A stretch of 64,000 bases of DNA from positions 1-64,000 of the forward strand of contig CANOVB010000005.1 in NCBI GenBank assembly GCA_947570695.1. The letters run 5' to 3'. The notes beneath the pieces were generated by a model, which did not search any database, was not told where the DNA came from, and saw nothing but the letters and a program-made list of their open reading frames with translations. The position numbers and the translations under genes were made by a program. This DNA comes from an uncultured Clostridium sp. Lineage in GTDB: Bacteria; Bacillota; Clostridia; TANB77; CAG-508. Positions 7,802 to 16,028 of the stretch are shown in pieces (within the stretch, counting starts at the first letter, position 1; each line of letters starts with the position of its first letter).

Positions 7802-8308
7802 TTGGCTAGTGAAAAAATTATTGCACAAAAAGAAAAAGAAGTAAAAGAATTAGCTGAAAAAATGAAAAACGCTAGTTTAGTACTTCTAGTTGATTACAGA
7901 GGTATCAATGTTGCAGATGTAACAAGTTTAAGAAAATCTATAAGAGAAGTTGGAGCAGAATATGCTGTTATCAAAAATAATATCACAAGAAGAGCATTAA
8001 AAGAATGTGGTATAGACTCTTTAGATGAAATTTTAACAGGTCCAACAGCAGTTATAATTGCTCAAGATGAGTATTTACCATCTTTAAAAGCAATATATAA
8101 ATTTGCAAAAGATAATGACTTCTATAAAATAAAAGGTGGGGTATTAGAAGGAAAAGTAACAACTGTTGAAGAATTAACAGTTCTTGCACAACTTCCATCA
8201 AGAGAAGAACTTATTGCAAAACTTGCTGGTTGTTTACTTGCAAATGTTTCAAAACTTGCTGCTACACTTGATGCAGTTAGAGTAAAAAAAGAAGCAGAAG
8301 AAAAATAA
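7802..8308 (+). CDS. rplJ: 50S ribosomal protein L10
   Basis: 168 aa. L10 anchors the L7/L12 dimers to the ribosome. Typical segments are ASLVLLVDYRGINVADVTSL and YAVIKNNITRRAL in the N-terminal RNA-binding part, and a C-terminal helix that would bind L7/L12. The start is TTG 7802 behind TGGAGGTGA, an alternative codon that fits weak translation under leader control. It is followed by rplL after 136 bp containing three small hairpins. Confidence 0.96.
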   Translation: MASEKIIAQKEKEVKELAEKMKNASLVLLVDYRGINVADVTSLRKSIREVGAEYAVIKNNITRRALKECGIDSLDEILTGPTAVIIAQDEYLPSLKAIYKFAKDNDFYKIKGGVLEGKVTTVEELTVLAQLPSREELIAKLAGCLLANVSKLAATLDAVRVKKEAEEK

Positions 8309-8332
8309 TTAAACATTTAAAACATAATAAAA

Positions 8333-8407
8333 ATTGTAAAATGTTTTACAATAAAAATAGTACTGAATTTAAGTACAAAATCACTTAAATGATAGGAAGA
8401 ACTATCA
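8333..8407 (+). other. Three small hairpins between rplJ and rplL
   Basis: ATTGTAAAA/TTTTACAAT (8333-8352), TTAAGT/ACTTAA (8369-8388) and GATAG/CTATC (8392-8407) follow each other in the 136-bp gap. None has a T-run, so they are not terminators. They may be RNA processing or stability elements that let rplL be made in excess over rplJ; that role is inferred. Confidence 0.5.
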
Positions 8408-8444
8408 GAATTAAATAAAAAAATATTATTAGGAGGATTTTAAA

Positions 8445-8813
8445 ATGAGTGAAAAAACAGATAAAATGTTAGAAGAAATTGATAGCTTAACAGTAGTTGA
8501 ATTATCAGAATTAGTAAAAGGAATTGAAGAAAAATACGGAGTAACTGCAGCAGCAGTTGCAGCACCAGCAGCTGGAGGAGCAGCTGAAGGTGGAGCTGAG
8601 AAATCAGACTTTAATATAGTATTAACAGATGCTGGATCAAACAAAATAGCTGTAATCAAAGTAGTTAGAGATGCTACAGGATTAGGATTAAAAGAAGCTA
8701 AAGAATTAGTTGACGGAGCACCAAAAACAATTAAAGAAGGTGTAGCTAAAGCAGAAGCTGAAGAATTAAAAGCTAAATTTGTTGAAGCTGGAGCAACAGT
8801 TGAATTAAAATAA
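8445..8813 (+). CDS. rplL: 50S ribosomal protein L7/L12
   Basis: 122 aa, the usual length. An N-terminal dimerisation helix is followed by an Ala/Gly hinge ([16 protein letters not shown], residues 35-50) and the C-terminal domain with [20 protein letters not shown], which recruits translation factors. Start ATG 8445 follows TAGGAGGAT. A terminator directly behind closes the rplJ-rplL unit. Confidence 0.98.
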   Translation: MSEKTDKMLEEIDSLTVVELSELVKGIEEKYGVTAAAVAAPAAGGAAEGGAEKSDFNIVLTDAGSNKIAVIKVVRDATGLGLKEAKELVDGAPKTIKEGVAKAEAEELKAKFVEAGATVELK

Positions 8814-8828
8814 TTAAAGTTTAATTTA

Positions 8829-8866
8829 GCCATTAAATTTCGAAAGAAATTTAATGGCTTTTTTTA
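8829..8866 (+). terminator. Intrinsic terminator after rplL
   Basis: GCCATTAAATTTC and GAAATTTAATGGC form a perfect 13-bp stem closed by a GAAA tetraloop (8842-8845), followed by TTTTTTT. Confidence 0.95.
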
Positions 8867-9145
8867 TATAATAGGAAAATGCTCGGCAATACCTATTATA
8901 TAAAGGCTTCGACAATATTTATACACAAATTTACTGTGTAAATTTTGCACGTAAAACATTTTTTAGCTGTGTGAAATGAAATGAGCTACAGATAAGTTAT
9001 ACATAGGAAAGACGAGGACATCTGCATTTAGTTATGTCTTTTGCAATTTTCATAATGTCCTCTTTTGTTCTTTAATAGGAAAGTGTTCTGCCAATCCTAT
9101 AATAGAAAGCCTTTGACAATTTTGTACAGAAAGTTGCTTTGTTTC
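8865..9145. repeat. Dispersed hairpin-rich intergenic repeat, copy A
   Basis: The 480-bp gap after rplL holds no gene. It holds two head-to-tail modules: hairpin TATAATAGG...CCTATTATA (8867-8902) followed by AAGGCTTCGACAATATTTATACACAAATT, and again TTAATAGGAAAGT...TCCTATAATA (9072-9105) followed by AAGCCTTTGACAATTTTGTACAGAAAG. Between them, GACGAGGACAT (9012-9022) pairs with ATGTCCTC (9056-9063). The centre ACATAGGAAAGACGAGGACA recurs, inverted, in the copy near 51.8 kb. Confidence 0.7.
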
Positions 9146-9294
9146 TATACTAAAATTAAAATGTAAAAGTTTATAATAAAATTTTCATAGACTTTTTTTT
9201 ATTTATATGATATAGTTTTATAAATTAGAGCTTTAAATAGAGAAGAAATTAAATAAATTATAGTAAAATTCTTACTGTAGCTTAAGGATAAATT

Positions 9295-9711
9295 ATGAAA
9301 AATCTAATTATATATATTATCATATTTATGATGGTAATATTTGGGGTTACAATTATAACAACATATTTTAAAAGTAATATTAATGTGATTGAACAGGAGC
9401 TATCGAGTACTTCTGAGTATACTAAACTAAATTTATATTTTTTAAAAACAATAAAAAAAGATGGTATAAAAATTAAGAGTTATGGATTAACAGATGAAGA
9501 TTTTTCAAGTTATTATATTACTTTTGAAGAACTGGATGGTTCTAAAAATACTTTTATAAAAGTTAATAATATAATTTATTTTAATAATATAAAGTTATGT
9601 GATGATGTACAAGAATTTAAAGTAATTGTAGATAAATCAAATAAAGAAAGCATTTCTGTTGATATTACAATGTCAAATGAAGTATATAAGTTACAATATG
9701 TAGTAGACTAA
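9295..9711 (+). CDS. Small membrane-anchored hypothetical protein
   Basis: 138 aa. Residues 3-26 form one hydrophobic helix with only a single Lys before it, so the rest (about 110 residues) probably lies outside the cell. The outer part is hydrophilic, with YYITFEELDGSKNTF and later alternating hydrophobic residues suggestive of beta strands. The shape resembles a pseudopilin or a small anchored extracellular domain, but no prepilin cleavage site is clear. ATG 9295 follows AAGGATAA. A predicted membrane-anchored hydrolase follows 49 bp later on the same strand. Confidence 0.6.
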   Translation: MKNLIIYIIIFMMVIFGVTIITTYFKSNINVIEQELSSTSEYTKLNLYFLKTIKKDGIKIKSYGLTDEDFSSYYITFEELDGSKNTFIKVNNIIYFNNIKLCDDVQEFKVIVDKSNKESISVDITMSNEVYKLQYVVD

Positions 9712-9760
9712 TAAAACAAGTTGCAAGAGATAATAAATTAGATTACAAAGGAGAAAAACA

Positions 9761-10819
9761 ATGTTAAATAAAATATTTTTAAAGATATTTGGAGTATTTG
9801 ATATTTTAAAAGATTTTATAGTAACATGGGGGATAAGAATTTTAATTGTTTTATTCATTTGTGTTATATTGCATAATGTTTTAAAAATGGGAGAAATATC
9901 ATCAAAATATTCAGGAGATTATAAGCATTTATATTCTATATATGAAGATGACGAAAAATCTATGAATATTTATACAGTAGGAGAGGGTGGAAGAACTATT
10001 GTTATATTACCAGGATTTGGGTCACAGTCTCCAGCACTTCAATATAAGGCTTTAGCAGAGGGATTAAAGGATAATTATAGAGTAGTAATTGTAGAATACT
10101 TTGGATATGGATTTAGTATGGCTAGCAAAAAGCCAAGAACAAATGAAAATATTACTTACGAGATAAAAACGTTATTAGAGCAGGCAAATATAGGTGGACC
10201 ATATATATTAATGCCTCATTCTATGTCTAATGTATATGCAATGAGTTTTCAAAAACGCTATCCAGAATTAGTAGATAGTATAATTTCAATAGATGGATCA
10301 TATCCAGCAGAAGTAAATGATAGATATAGATTAAAAGAATTAAAAAGCACAATATCAAATGTTAATATAACTTCAATATTTGAATTAACAGGATTTGAAA
10401 GATTACTAAGTTATGTTATGGGAGATGTTTTTTATATAGATAAAATGAAAGCAATGAAGGACATATATACAAAAGATGATATTTCAGTTTATAGAAATAG
10501 AATAGGAAGTTCTTATTTAACAAGAACGATGGTAAGAGAAATAGGTAAAGCTGAAGATAATATGAATGAAATGAAAGACTATGTTTATCCATCTTATTTA
10601 CCAGTTTTGCAAATTTTATCAGAAAATACAGCAAAAAAATATAATGAAACTAAAGTAAATGGAGAATCAGAAGTTAATTTAGTGGATTTAGCTCAAGGAG
10701 TTATTACAAACTCATCAATACAGAAAGTAGAGCAAATAGAAGGAGATCACAATTTACATTTAACAAATACTACAGAATTAGTTAATAGAATAAAGAATTT
10801 TTTAGTTAGTAATATATAA
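9761..10819 (+). CDS. Membrane-anchored alpha/beta hydrolase
   Basis: 352 aa. One transmembrane helix at about 22-40 anchors an alpha/beta hydrolase domain outside the membrane. The oxyanion region is ILPGFGSQSP (residues 82-91). The likely nucleophile is Ser154 in PHSMSN, where the first Gly of the usual G-x-S-x-G is replaced by Pro-His and the last by Asn. Asp179 (ISIDGSYP) lies after the next strand, and the likely catalytic base is His330 in EGDHNLH. Substrate unknown; an esterase or lipase acting on envelope lipids is possible. ATG 9761 follows AAAGGAGAAAA. A strong terminator closes the transcript. Confidence 0.8.
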   Translation: MLNKIFLKIFGVFDILKDFIVTWGIRILIVLFICVILHNVLKMGEISSKYSGDYKHLYSIYEDDEKSMNIYTVGEGGRTIVILPGFGSQSPALQYKALAEGLKDNYRVVIVEYFGYGFSMASKKPRTNENITYEIKTLLEQANIGGPYILMPHSMSNVYAMSFQKRYPELVDSIISIDGSYPAEVNDRYRLKELKSTISNVNITSIFELTGFERLLSYVMGDVFYIDKMKAMKDIYTKDDISVYRNRIGSSYLTRTMVREIGKAEDNMNEMKDYVYPSYLPVLQILSENTAKKYNETKVNGESEVNLVDLAQGVITNSSIQKVEQIEGDHNLHLTNTTELVNRIKNFLVSNI

Positions 10820-10823
10820 TGTA

Positions 10824-10880
10824 AAAAATAGTATAATTAATTTAAGCTTAAATGCCAAAAGATTATACTATTTTTATTTT
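10824..10880 (+). terminator. Intrinsic terminator after the hydrolase gene
   Basis: AAAAATAGTATAAT (10824-10837) is the exact complement of ATTATACTATTTTT (10862-10875). The loop holds a smaller TTTAAGCTTAAA palindrome. Confidence 0.85.
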
Positions 10881-11065
10881 ATAGAAAGAATTCCTATTAT
10901 ATAAAAGCTTTACGAAATATTGTACACAAATTGAAAAGTTAATACTAAAATAGTGCCATACTGATAATATAATAGTTAAAACTTAATAGTATTAGTAATT
11001 TGGCAAACAAATTTAATGAAAAAACTTTGACTTTTCAGATCTATTTGAAAAACACTTTAATTTCT
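10881..11065. repeat. Dispersed intergenic repeat, copy B
   Basis: The gap before znuA has no gene. From 10881 it reads TTCCTATTATATAAAAGCTT then TACGAAATATTGTACACAAATT, and farther on ACTGATAATATAATAG and CAAACAAATTTAATGAAA then TTTTCAG. The order and wording match copy E near 43.9 kb closely, including the spacing between blocks. Confidence 0.7.
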
Positions 11066-11203
11066 ATAAAATCAAAAATTTTATAGTATATATGTTTTTG
11101 GCTAAAATAAATATTTTTACACACATTTTATGCTGAAAGTTAAAATATTAATAAGTTAAAAAATTAGTATAGCAAATGGGCTAAAAATGATATTTACATA
11201 ATA

Positions 11204-11232
11204 TTGACAAATTTATGAAAACGTAGTATTCT
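11204..11232 (+). promoter_or_regulatory. Promoter of the znuACB operon
   Basis: TTGACA (11204-11209), 17-base spacer, TATTCT (11227-11232). Transcription would begin near 11239, only about 29 bases before the preferred znuA start. I could not identify a clear Zur/Fur-type dyad by eye. Confidence 0.7.
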
Positions 11233-11267
11233 TATATAATATGAATAAAGAAAAAGAGGAGATTATT

Positions 11268-12254
11268 TTGAGAAAAATAGTAGTAGCTTGTATAAGTTTT
11301 ATAATATTAATAGTGATAATGGTTTCTATAGTAGCAATTTTTAAAACAGAAACTATTATTGAAAATAATAATAAAATACAAATAGTAGCAACTCTTTTCC
11401 CGCAATATGATTTTGCAAAACAAATTGTGGGTGATAAGGCAGATGTAAAGTTATTACTTAATTCAGGCGTAGAAACTCACAATTATGAGCCAACAGCTAA
11501 AGATATGATAACAATATTAAATAATGCAGATATTTTTTTATTTACAGGGCAAAAATTAGAAGTTTGGACAGAAAATATTGTTAAAAGTTTGGAAGAAACA
11601 AATTGTAAGATTGCTGATATATCAAAAGGAATAGAGTTAATAAAAATAGAGGAATTTGAAGAGAAACATATAAATTCAGAAATATATATGGACGAGCATA
11701 AAGAAGAAAAACATCATCATGGAGAAAATTTAACAGAGATTTATGATGAACATATATGGCTAAGTCCCAAAAATGCTATAACAATGTTAGAAAATACATT
11801 AGATGTAATTTGTCAAATAGATTCAGAAAATTCAGAATATTATAGAAAGAATGCAGAAAATTATAAAAAAGAAATTGAAAAATTAGATACGGAAATAAGA
11901 CTTACAGCAGAAAATTCTAAAAGAAAAGAAATTGCAGTAGGTGGAGAATTTGCATATAGTTATCTAGTAAATGATTATGATATAAATTTTGTTACTGTTT
12001 ATACAAACTGTGGACATGGTGAAGATCCGAGCATTTCAAAAGTAAAATCAGTAATAGATTATATAAATAAATATGATATGCCTGTAGTTTATTATGAAGA
12101 ACTAAGTGAAGGCACTGTCGCAAAAATGATTGCGGAAGAAACACTTGCAGAGCCTTTGATATTATATTCAATTCATAATGGAAATTCAAATGAGGATACT
12201 TATGTATCACTTATGAGGAAGAATTTAGAAAATTTAAAAAAAGGATTAAATTAA
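11268..12254 (+). CDS. znuA: Zinc ABC transporter substrate-binding protein (ZnuA/AdcA type)
   Basis: A cluster A-I metal-binding protein that delivers zinc (possibly Mn) to the ZnuBC importer; 328 aa. Residues 3-26 form a hydrophobic membrane anchor with no clear lipobox. Metal ligands visible are His71 (ETHNYEPT) and His162 (DEHIWLSP), and the His-rich loop DEHKEEKHHHGE (142-153) typical of zinc-specific members lies between them. The third usual His seems replaced by Glu or Gly (VGGEFAYSYL). A CGHGEDPS segment follows. I prefer TTG 11268, six bases behind GAGGAG; ATG 11241 lies almost at the predicted transcription start. The stop is two bases before the znuC ATG. Confidence 0.9.
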   Translation: MRKIVVACISFIILIVIMVSIVAIFKTETIIENNNKIQIVATLFPQYDFAKQIVGDKADVKLLLNSGVETHNYEPTAKDMITILNNADIFLFTGQKLEVWTENIVKSLEETNCKIADISKGIELIKIEEFEEKHINSEIYMDEHKEEKHHHGENLTEIYDEHIWLSPKNAITMLENTLDVICQIDSENSEYYRKNAENYKKEIEKLDTEIRLTAENSKRKEIAVGGEFAYSYLVNDYDINFVTVYTNCGHGEDPSISKVKSVIDYINKYDMPVVYYEELSEGTVAKMIAEETLAEPLILYSIHNGNSNEDTYVSLMRKNLENLKKGLN

Positions 12255-12255
12255 A

Positions 12256-12918
12256 ATGACTATTTTAGAAGTAGAAAATTTAAAAGTTTCATATTCAAAT
12301 CATGTTGCTTTAGAAAATATCAATTTCAAAATTGATAATGGAGATTATGTATGCTTAGTAGGCGAAAATGGATCAGGAAAAAGCACATTAGTAAAAACCA
12401 TAGTTGGACTATTAAAACCAGACGAGGGAAAAATTAATTTAAATATTTCTTTGGATGAAGTCGCATATTTATCACAAACAAATCTAAAAGAATTAGATTT
12501 TCCAGCTACAGCAAAAGAAATAATAATGTCAGGTGTACAAAAACATAGAAAGCTTCCATTTTATACAAAAAAAGATAAAGAAGCTTATGAAGAAATAATA
12601 AAAAAATTAAAGATAGAAGAATTGCAAAATAGAAGGATAGGTGATTTATCAGGCGGGCAAAAGCAAAGAATTCTTATTGCTAGAGCACTAATTAGAAATC
12701 CGAAACTTTTAATTTTAGATGAACCAGCAACAGGACTAGATTATAATATAACAAAAGAACTATACAAAATTTTAGAAAATGAAAATAAAAATCATCAAAT
12801 GACAATAATTATGGCAACACATGATTTAGATGAACTAAATGAAATTAAACCTAGAATTATTTATTTAGCGAAAACAATTAAATATGACGGTGAGTTAGAA
12901 GCTTGGAAAGGATTTTAA
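12256..12918 (+). CDS. znuC: Zinc ABC transporter ATP-binding protein
   Basis: 220 aa with all ABC ATPase motifs: Walker A GENGSGKST (residues 37-45), Q-loop YLSQTN (71-76), signature LSGGQ (131-135), Walker B LLILDEP (151-157) and H-loop His189 in MATHD. It supplies energy for zinc uptake through ZnuB. The start is ATG 12256, one base after the znuA stop, and the gene ends one base before znuB, so the three are translated as a unit. The family also includes Mn transporters; the His-rich partner argues for zinc. Confidence 0.93.
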   Translation: MTILEVENLKVSYSNHVALENINFKIDNGDYVCLVGENGSGKSTLVKTIVGLLKPDEGKINLNISLDEVAYLSQTNLKELDFPATAKEIIMSGVQKHRKLPFYTKKDKEAYEEIIKKLKIEELQNRRIGDLSGGQKQRILIARALIRNPKLLILDEPATGLDYNITKELYKILENENKNHQMTIIMATHDLDELNEIKPRIIYLAKTIKYDGELEAWKGF

Positions 12919-12919
12919 A

Positions 12920-13735
12920 ATGGAAGAAATAATGAATTTATTATCTTATGTATTTATGCAAAGAGCAATTATTTGTGGAATAGCAATATCTTTTTCAGCT
13001 GCTTTAATAGGTGTAATACTTACACTTAAAAATTATTCTATGATAGGACATGGGTTAGGTGAAGTAGGATTTGCAGCATTATCATTGGCACTCGCTTTAA
13101 ATTTGCCTTCAATAGCAATTTCAATTCCAATAGTGATAATTGCGGCAATAATTATAATGTTTATAAGTCAAAAGAAAGGTGAGTCAGCAGACATTATAAT
13201 TGCATTAGTTGCTACTGGAGCTTTGGCTCTAGGTGTAATAATAACAACATTTACAAGCGGATTTGGTACAGACAGTTATAATTATATGTTTGGAAGTATA
13301 CTTACAATGACACGAAGTGATGTAATATTAAGTATAGTTTTAACTGTATTATCAACTGGAATATATTGTTTGTTTTATAATAGACTATTTTTAATAACTT
13401 TTGATGAAAGATATGCTAAAGCAAGTGGAATAAATGTAACTTTTTATCAATTTTTAATAGCATTAATAACAGCATTAGTAGTTGTTGTAGGAATGAGAAT
13501 GATGGGAACAATGCTTATTTCAAGTTTGATTGTTTTTCCAGCAATAATTGCTAAAAAGTTTACAACAAGTTTTAAAGGATTAGTAGTAATGTCTGTATTA
13601 ATATCAATATTATGTTTTTTAATAGGTATATTTGTATCATTTTTCTTAAATATGCCAACAGGAGCAGGAATTGTTTTTGTTTATATAATACTTTTAAGTA
13701 TAAGTAGCATTTGCTGTAAATTGGCAAAAATATAA
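12920..13735 (+). CDS. znuB: Zinc ABC transporter permease
   Basis: 271 aa, an integral membrane protein of the ABC-3 family with about eight hydrophobic helices. GLGEVGFAALSLAL (residues 45-58) and the cytosolic loop ERYAKASGINVTFYQ are typical of the coupling region that meets the ATPase. It forms the import channel with znuA and znuC. ATG 12920 is one base after the znuC stop. A terminator follows 54 bases later. Confidence 0.92.
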   Translation: MEEIMNLLSYVFMQRAIICGIAISFSAALIGVILTLKNYSMIGHGLGEVGFAALSLALALNLPSIAISIPIVIIAAIIIMFISQKKGESADIIIALVATGALALGVIITTFTSGFGTDSYNYMFGSILTMTRSDVILSIVLTVLSTGIYCLFYNRLFLITFDERYAKASGINVTFYQFLIALITALVVVVGMRMMGTMLISSLIVFPAIIAKKFTTSFKGLVVMSVLISILCFLIGIFVSFFLNMPTGAGIVFVYIILLSISSICCKLAKI

Positions 13736-13788
13736 GTGAGTTAATTAATACAATATATAGTTTGCAAAACTAAAATAGAAGTAAAAAA

Positions 13789-13828
13789 CAACAGGAATAA
13801 CTTTTAATGTTATTACTGTTGCTTTTTT
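13789..13828 (+). terminator. Intrinsic terminator after znuB
   Basis: CAACAGGAATAAC (13789-13801) pairs with GTTATTACTGTTG (13809-13821) with one mismatch, followed by CTTTTTT. Confidence 0.85.
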
Positions 13829-13872
13829 ATAATTAATGATATAATAATCAAAACAATAAAGGAGGAAATAGC

Positions 13873-14859
13873 ATGATACCAAATAAATTAAAACCAGGTG
13901 ATGAAGTAAGGGTAATTGCACCATCAAGAAGTATGAAAATATTAGGAGAAGATTGCAAAAAAATAGCAACAGAAAGACTAGAATCTTTAGGATTAAAAGT
14001 AACATTTGGAAAATATGTAATGGAAGCAGATGATGATTATTTAATAGCTTCTGCAGAGCATAGAGCAGAAGATTTAAATGAAGCATTTAGAGATAAAAAT
14101 GTAAAAGCAATATTAACTGTAATAGGTGGATTTAATTCAAATCAGATTTTAAAATATATAGATTATGAAATGATTAAGAATAACCCTAAAATATTTTGTG
14201 GATTTTCAGATATAACAGTTTTATCTAATGCAATACATGCTAAAACTGGTCTTGTAACCTATTCAGGTCCTCATTATTCAAGTTTTGGAATGTTAAAAGG
14301 ATTTGAATATGAGTTTGAATATTTTAAAAAGATGTTTTTTAATGAAGAAGAATTCGAAGTTATTTCATCAGAAAAATGGAGTGATGATGCTTGGTTTATA
14401 GATCAAGAAAAAAGAGAATTTTTTGATAATGAAGGTATGTATATTATAAATGAAGGTGAAGTAGAAGGAGATATAGTTGGAGGAAATTTATGTACATTAA
14501 ATTTATTACAGGGAACTGAATATATGCCAAATATTGAAAATAAGATTTTATTTTTAGAAGATGATGGAGAAGCAGGAGAAATATTTTTAATGAATTTTGA
14601 TAGAGACTTACAATCCTTAATTCTTATGCCTGAGTTTAAAAATGTAAAAGGAATTGTATTGGGAAGAAATCAAAAGAATTGTAATATGACAAAAGATAAA
14701 TGGACAAAACTTATAAAAACAAAACCAGAACTTAAAAGTATTCCAGTAATAGCAGGGGCAGACTTTGGACATACTACACCAATATTTGCATTTCCTATTG
14801 GAGGAAATGCGAAAATTTCTGCTAAGAATGGAAAAATTAAGATATTAATAAAAGGATAG
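13873..14859 (+). CDS. S66 family LD-carboxypeptidase / MccF-like serine peptidase
   Basis: 328 aa. The family cleaves amide bonds next to D-amino acids (LdcA, murein tetrapeptide recycling) or detoxifies microcin C-like compounds (MccF). It starts with the family's PGDEVRVIAPS (residues 8-18). The likely triad is Ser112 (CGFSDIT), Glu229 (LFLEDDGE) and His300 (ADFGHTTP). Length and the FIDQEKREFFDNEG insert look more like MccF than short LdcA, so peptide-antibiotic resistance is possible. ATG 13873 follows AAGGAGGAAATAG. It has its own short upstream region after the znuB terminator. Confidence 0.88.
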   Translation: MIPNKLKPGDEVRVIAPSRSMKILGEDCKKIATERLESLGLKVTFGKYVMEADDDYLIASAEHRAEDLNEAFRDKNVKAILTVIGGFNSNQILKYIDYEMIKNNPKIFCGFSDITVLSNAIHAKTGLVTYSGPHYSSFGMLKGFEYEFEYFKKMFFNEEEFEVISSEKWSDDAWFIDQEKREFFDNEGMYIINEGEVEGDIVGGNLCTLNLLQGTEYMPNIENKILFLEDDGEAGEIFLMNFDRDLQSLILMPEFKNVKGIVLGRNQKNCNMTKDKWTKLIKTKPELKSIPVIAGADFGHTTPIFAFPIGGNAKISAKNGKIKILIKG

Positions 14860-14902
14860 AAACAATTAATAAAAATATGAAATTATAAAAGAGGAAATAT
14901 TT

Positions 14903-15313
14903 ATGGTATATGAATTTGAAGTTATAGGAACAATAGAAGGAAAAGCAAGGCCAAGATTAGACATTTATAATGGGAGAATATATACACCTAAAAATACTAG
15001 AAGTTATGAAGAATTAATTAGACAATATTTTATGATAAAATATCCAAGATATGAAACTCTTGAAGGAAGATTATCAGTAAAAATAATAGCATATTTTAAG
15101 CCAGCGAAAAATACTACAAAAAAAACTAAAGAACTAATAGAAAAAGGCTTAATAAGTCCAATTAAAAAACCAGATATTGATAATATAGGAAAGGTAATGT
15201 TAGATGCATTAAATAAAATAGCCTTTAAAGATGATAATCAAGTAACAAAATTAGAAGTAGAGAAAAAATATAATGATGAAGAAAAAGTATATATAAAAAT
15301 TGAAGAATATTAA
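14903..15313 (+). CDS. rusA: RusA family crossover junction endodeoxyribonuclease
   Basis: 136 aa, the normal RusA length. RusA enzymes cut Holliday junctions and are often of phage origin. The catalytic segment KKPDIDNIGKVMLDALN (residues 88-104) gives Asp91 and Asp93, and FKDDNQV (108-114) gives the third acidic position (Asp110 or Asp111). ATG 14903 follows AAGAGGAAAT. No other phage genes are nearby and its base composition matches its surroundings, so it is probably a domesticated host gene. It lies next to spoIIID, separated by a large hairpin. Confidence 0.9.
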   Translation: MVYEFEVIGTIEGKARPRLDIYNGRIYTPKNTRSYEELIRQYFMIKYPRYETLEGRLSVKIIAYFKPAKNTTKKTKELIEKGLISPIKKPDIDNIGKVMLDALNKIAFKDDNQVTKLEVEKKYNDEEKVYIKIEEY

Positions 15314-15375
15314 TTAGAAAATATTGTAGGTAACTGAAGGTTTTAAAAGTTATATATAAAAATGATGTTCTACTT

Positions 15376-15423
15376 AAACCTCCGAATGAATACACTTAAA
15401 CAAAAGTATTCGTTTGGAGGTTT
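15376..15423 (+). promoter_or_regulatory. 18-bp hairpin covering the spoIIID ribosome-binding site
   Basis: AAACCTCCGAATGAATAC (15376-15393) pairs with GTATTCGTTTGGAGGTTT (15406-15423): 16 Watson-Crick and two G-U pairs with a 12-base loop. The only Shine-Dalgarno sequence for spoIIID, GGAGG (15416-15420), is inside the 3' arm. The tail after the stem (TTTTCG) is too weak for an ordinary terminator. It could limit spoIIID translation or act as a weak terminator for rusA. Confidence 0.7.
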
Positions 15424-15432
15424 TCGTAAGTT

Positions 15433-15714
15433 ATGAGAGGTTTATCTATAGAAGAACGTGCAATAGCAGTTGCACAATACATAATTGAAACAGAAGATAC
15501 GGTTAGAGGAGCTGCAAAAAAATTTGGAATAAGTAAGAGTAGTATTCATAAAGATGTTAGTCAGAGATTATTAAATATAAATTATGCACTTGCAATGGAA
15601 GTAAGAAAAGTTTTAGATAAAAATAAAGCAGAAAGACATATACGTGGAGGGCTAGCAACCAAATTAAAATATAGTCAAAATAATAGAGATATAACAGAGA
15701 AAAAGAATGCGTAA
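15433..15714 (+). CDS. spoIIID: Sporulation transcription regulator SpoIIID
   Basis: 93 aa, a mother-cell DNA-binding regulator that reshapes the sigma-E regulon. It shows the family's IEERAIAVAQYIIETEDTVR start and a helix-turn-helix with AAKKFGISKSSIHKDV (residues 34-49), then a basic C-terminal region. ATG 15433 lies 12 bases behind GGAGG, a long spacing, and that site is buried in a stable hairpin. Two other sporulation genes follow within 3 kb. Confidence 0.94.
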   Translation: MRGLSIEERAIAVAQYIIETEDTVRGAAKKFGISKSSIHKDVSQRLLNINYALAMEVRKVLDKNKAERHIRGGLATKLKYSQNNRDITEKKNA

Positions 15715-15774
15715 ATTGTATTTTTAATAACAAAACAAGAAGGAATAAAAACTATGTACTGATTTTTATTTTAT

Positions 15775-15832
15775 AAAATCATGCAAATTTTGCTGGAGTA
15801 GTTATAGAAATTGCAGAGCAATTTTATATAAT
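15775..15832. repeat. Dispersed intergenic repeat fragment, copy F
   Basis: TATAGAAATTGCAGAGCAATTTTATATAATA matches the short hairpin module TATAGAAATTG...CAATTTTCTATAATATA of copies C and G. The longer blocks of the element are absent, so this is a partial copy. Confidence 0.5.
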
Positions 15833-15875
15833 ACAAAAAAAGAAATTTAGAATTTTTCTAAATTTCTTTTTTTAG
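15833..15875. terminator. Bidirectional terminator between spoIIID and the zinc-ribbon gene
   Basis: AGAAATTTAG (15841-15850) and CTAAATTTCT (15858-15867) form a 10-bp stem with an A-run on the left and a T-run on the right, so it can end both convergent transcripts. Confidence 0.85.
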
Positions 15876-16028
15876 TTATGCATTATTTCTAGCTTTTTTA
15901 GCTTTTCTGCATTCTGGACATCTAACTGGTTCATTTGTAAAACCTTTTTCAGCATAAAATGCTTGTTCACCTTCAGTAAAAATGAATTCTTTACCACAGT
16001 CTTTACATACTATTGTTTTATCTGCCAT
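15876..16028 (-). CDS. Small zinc-ribbon domain protein
   Basis: 50 aa on the minus strand. Two CxxC pairs, CKDC (residues 8-11) and CPEC (37-40), surround EFIFTEGEQAFYAEKGF, the pattern of the 'probable zinc-ribbon' family of small proteins common in Firmicutes; the C-terminus is basic (RKAKKARNNA). It probably binds zinc, and perhaps RNA or DNA; its role is unknown. ATG at 16028 follows AAGGAGGTTTC on the minus strand. It converges on spoIIID. Confidence 0.85.
   Translation of the reverse strand: MADKTIVCKDCGKEFIFTEGEQAFYAEKGFTNEPVRCPECRKAKKARNNA

Noticed and set aside
8429..8833. Long minus-strand open frame over rplL
   Set aside because: It is the mirror of rplL codon use; rplL has correct family motifs and ribosome-binding site.
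14903..15313. RusA as a sign of a prophage
   Set aside because: No integrase, terminase, capsid or other phage gene is nearby, and composition matches the host.
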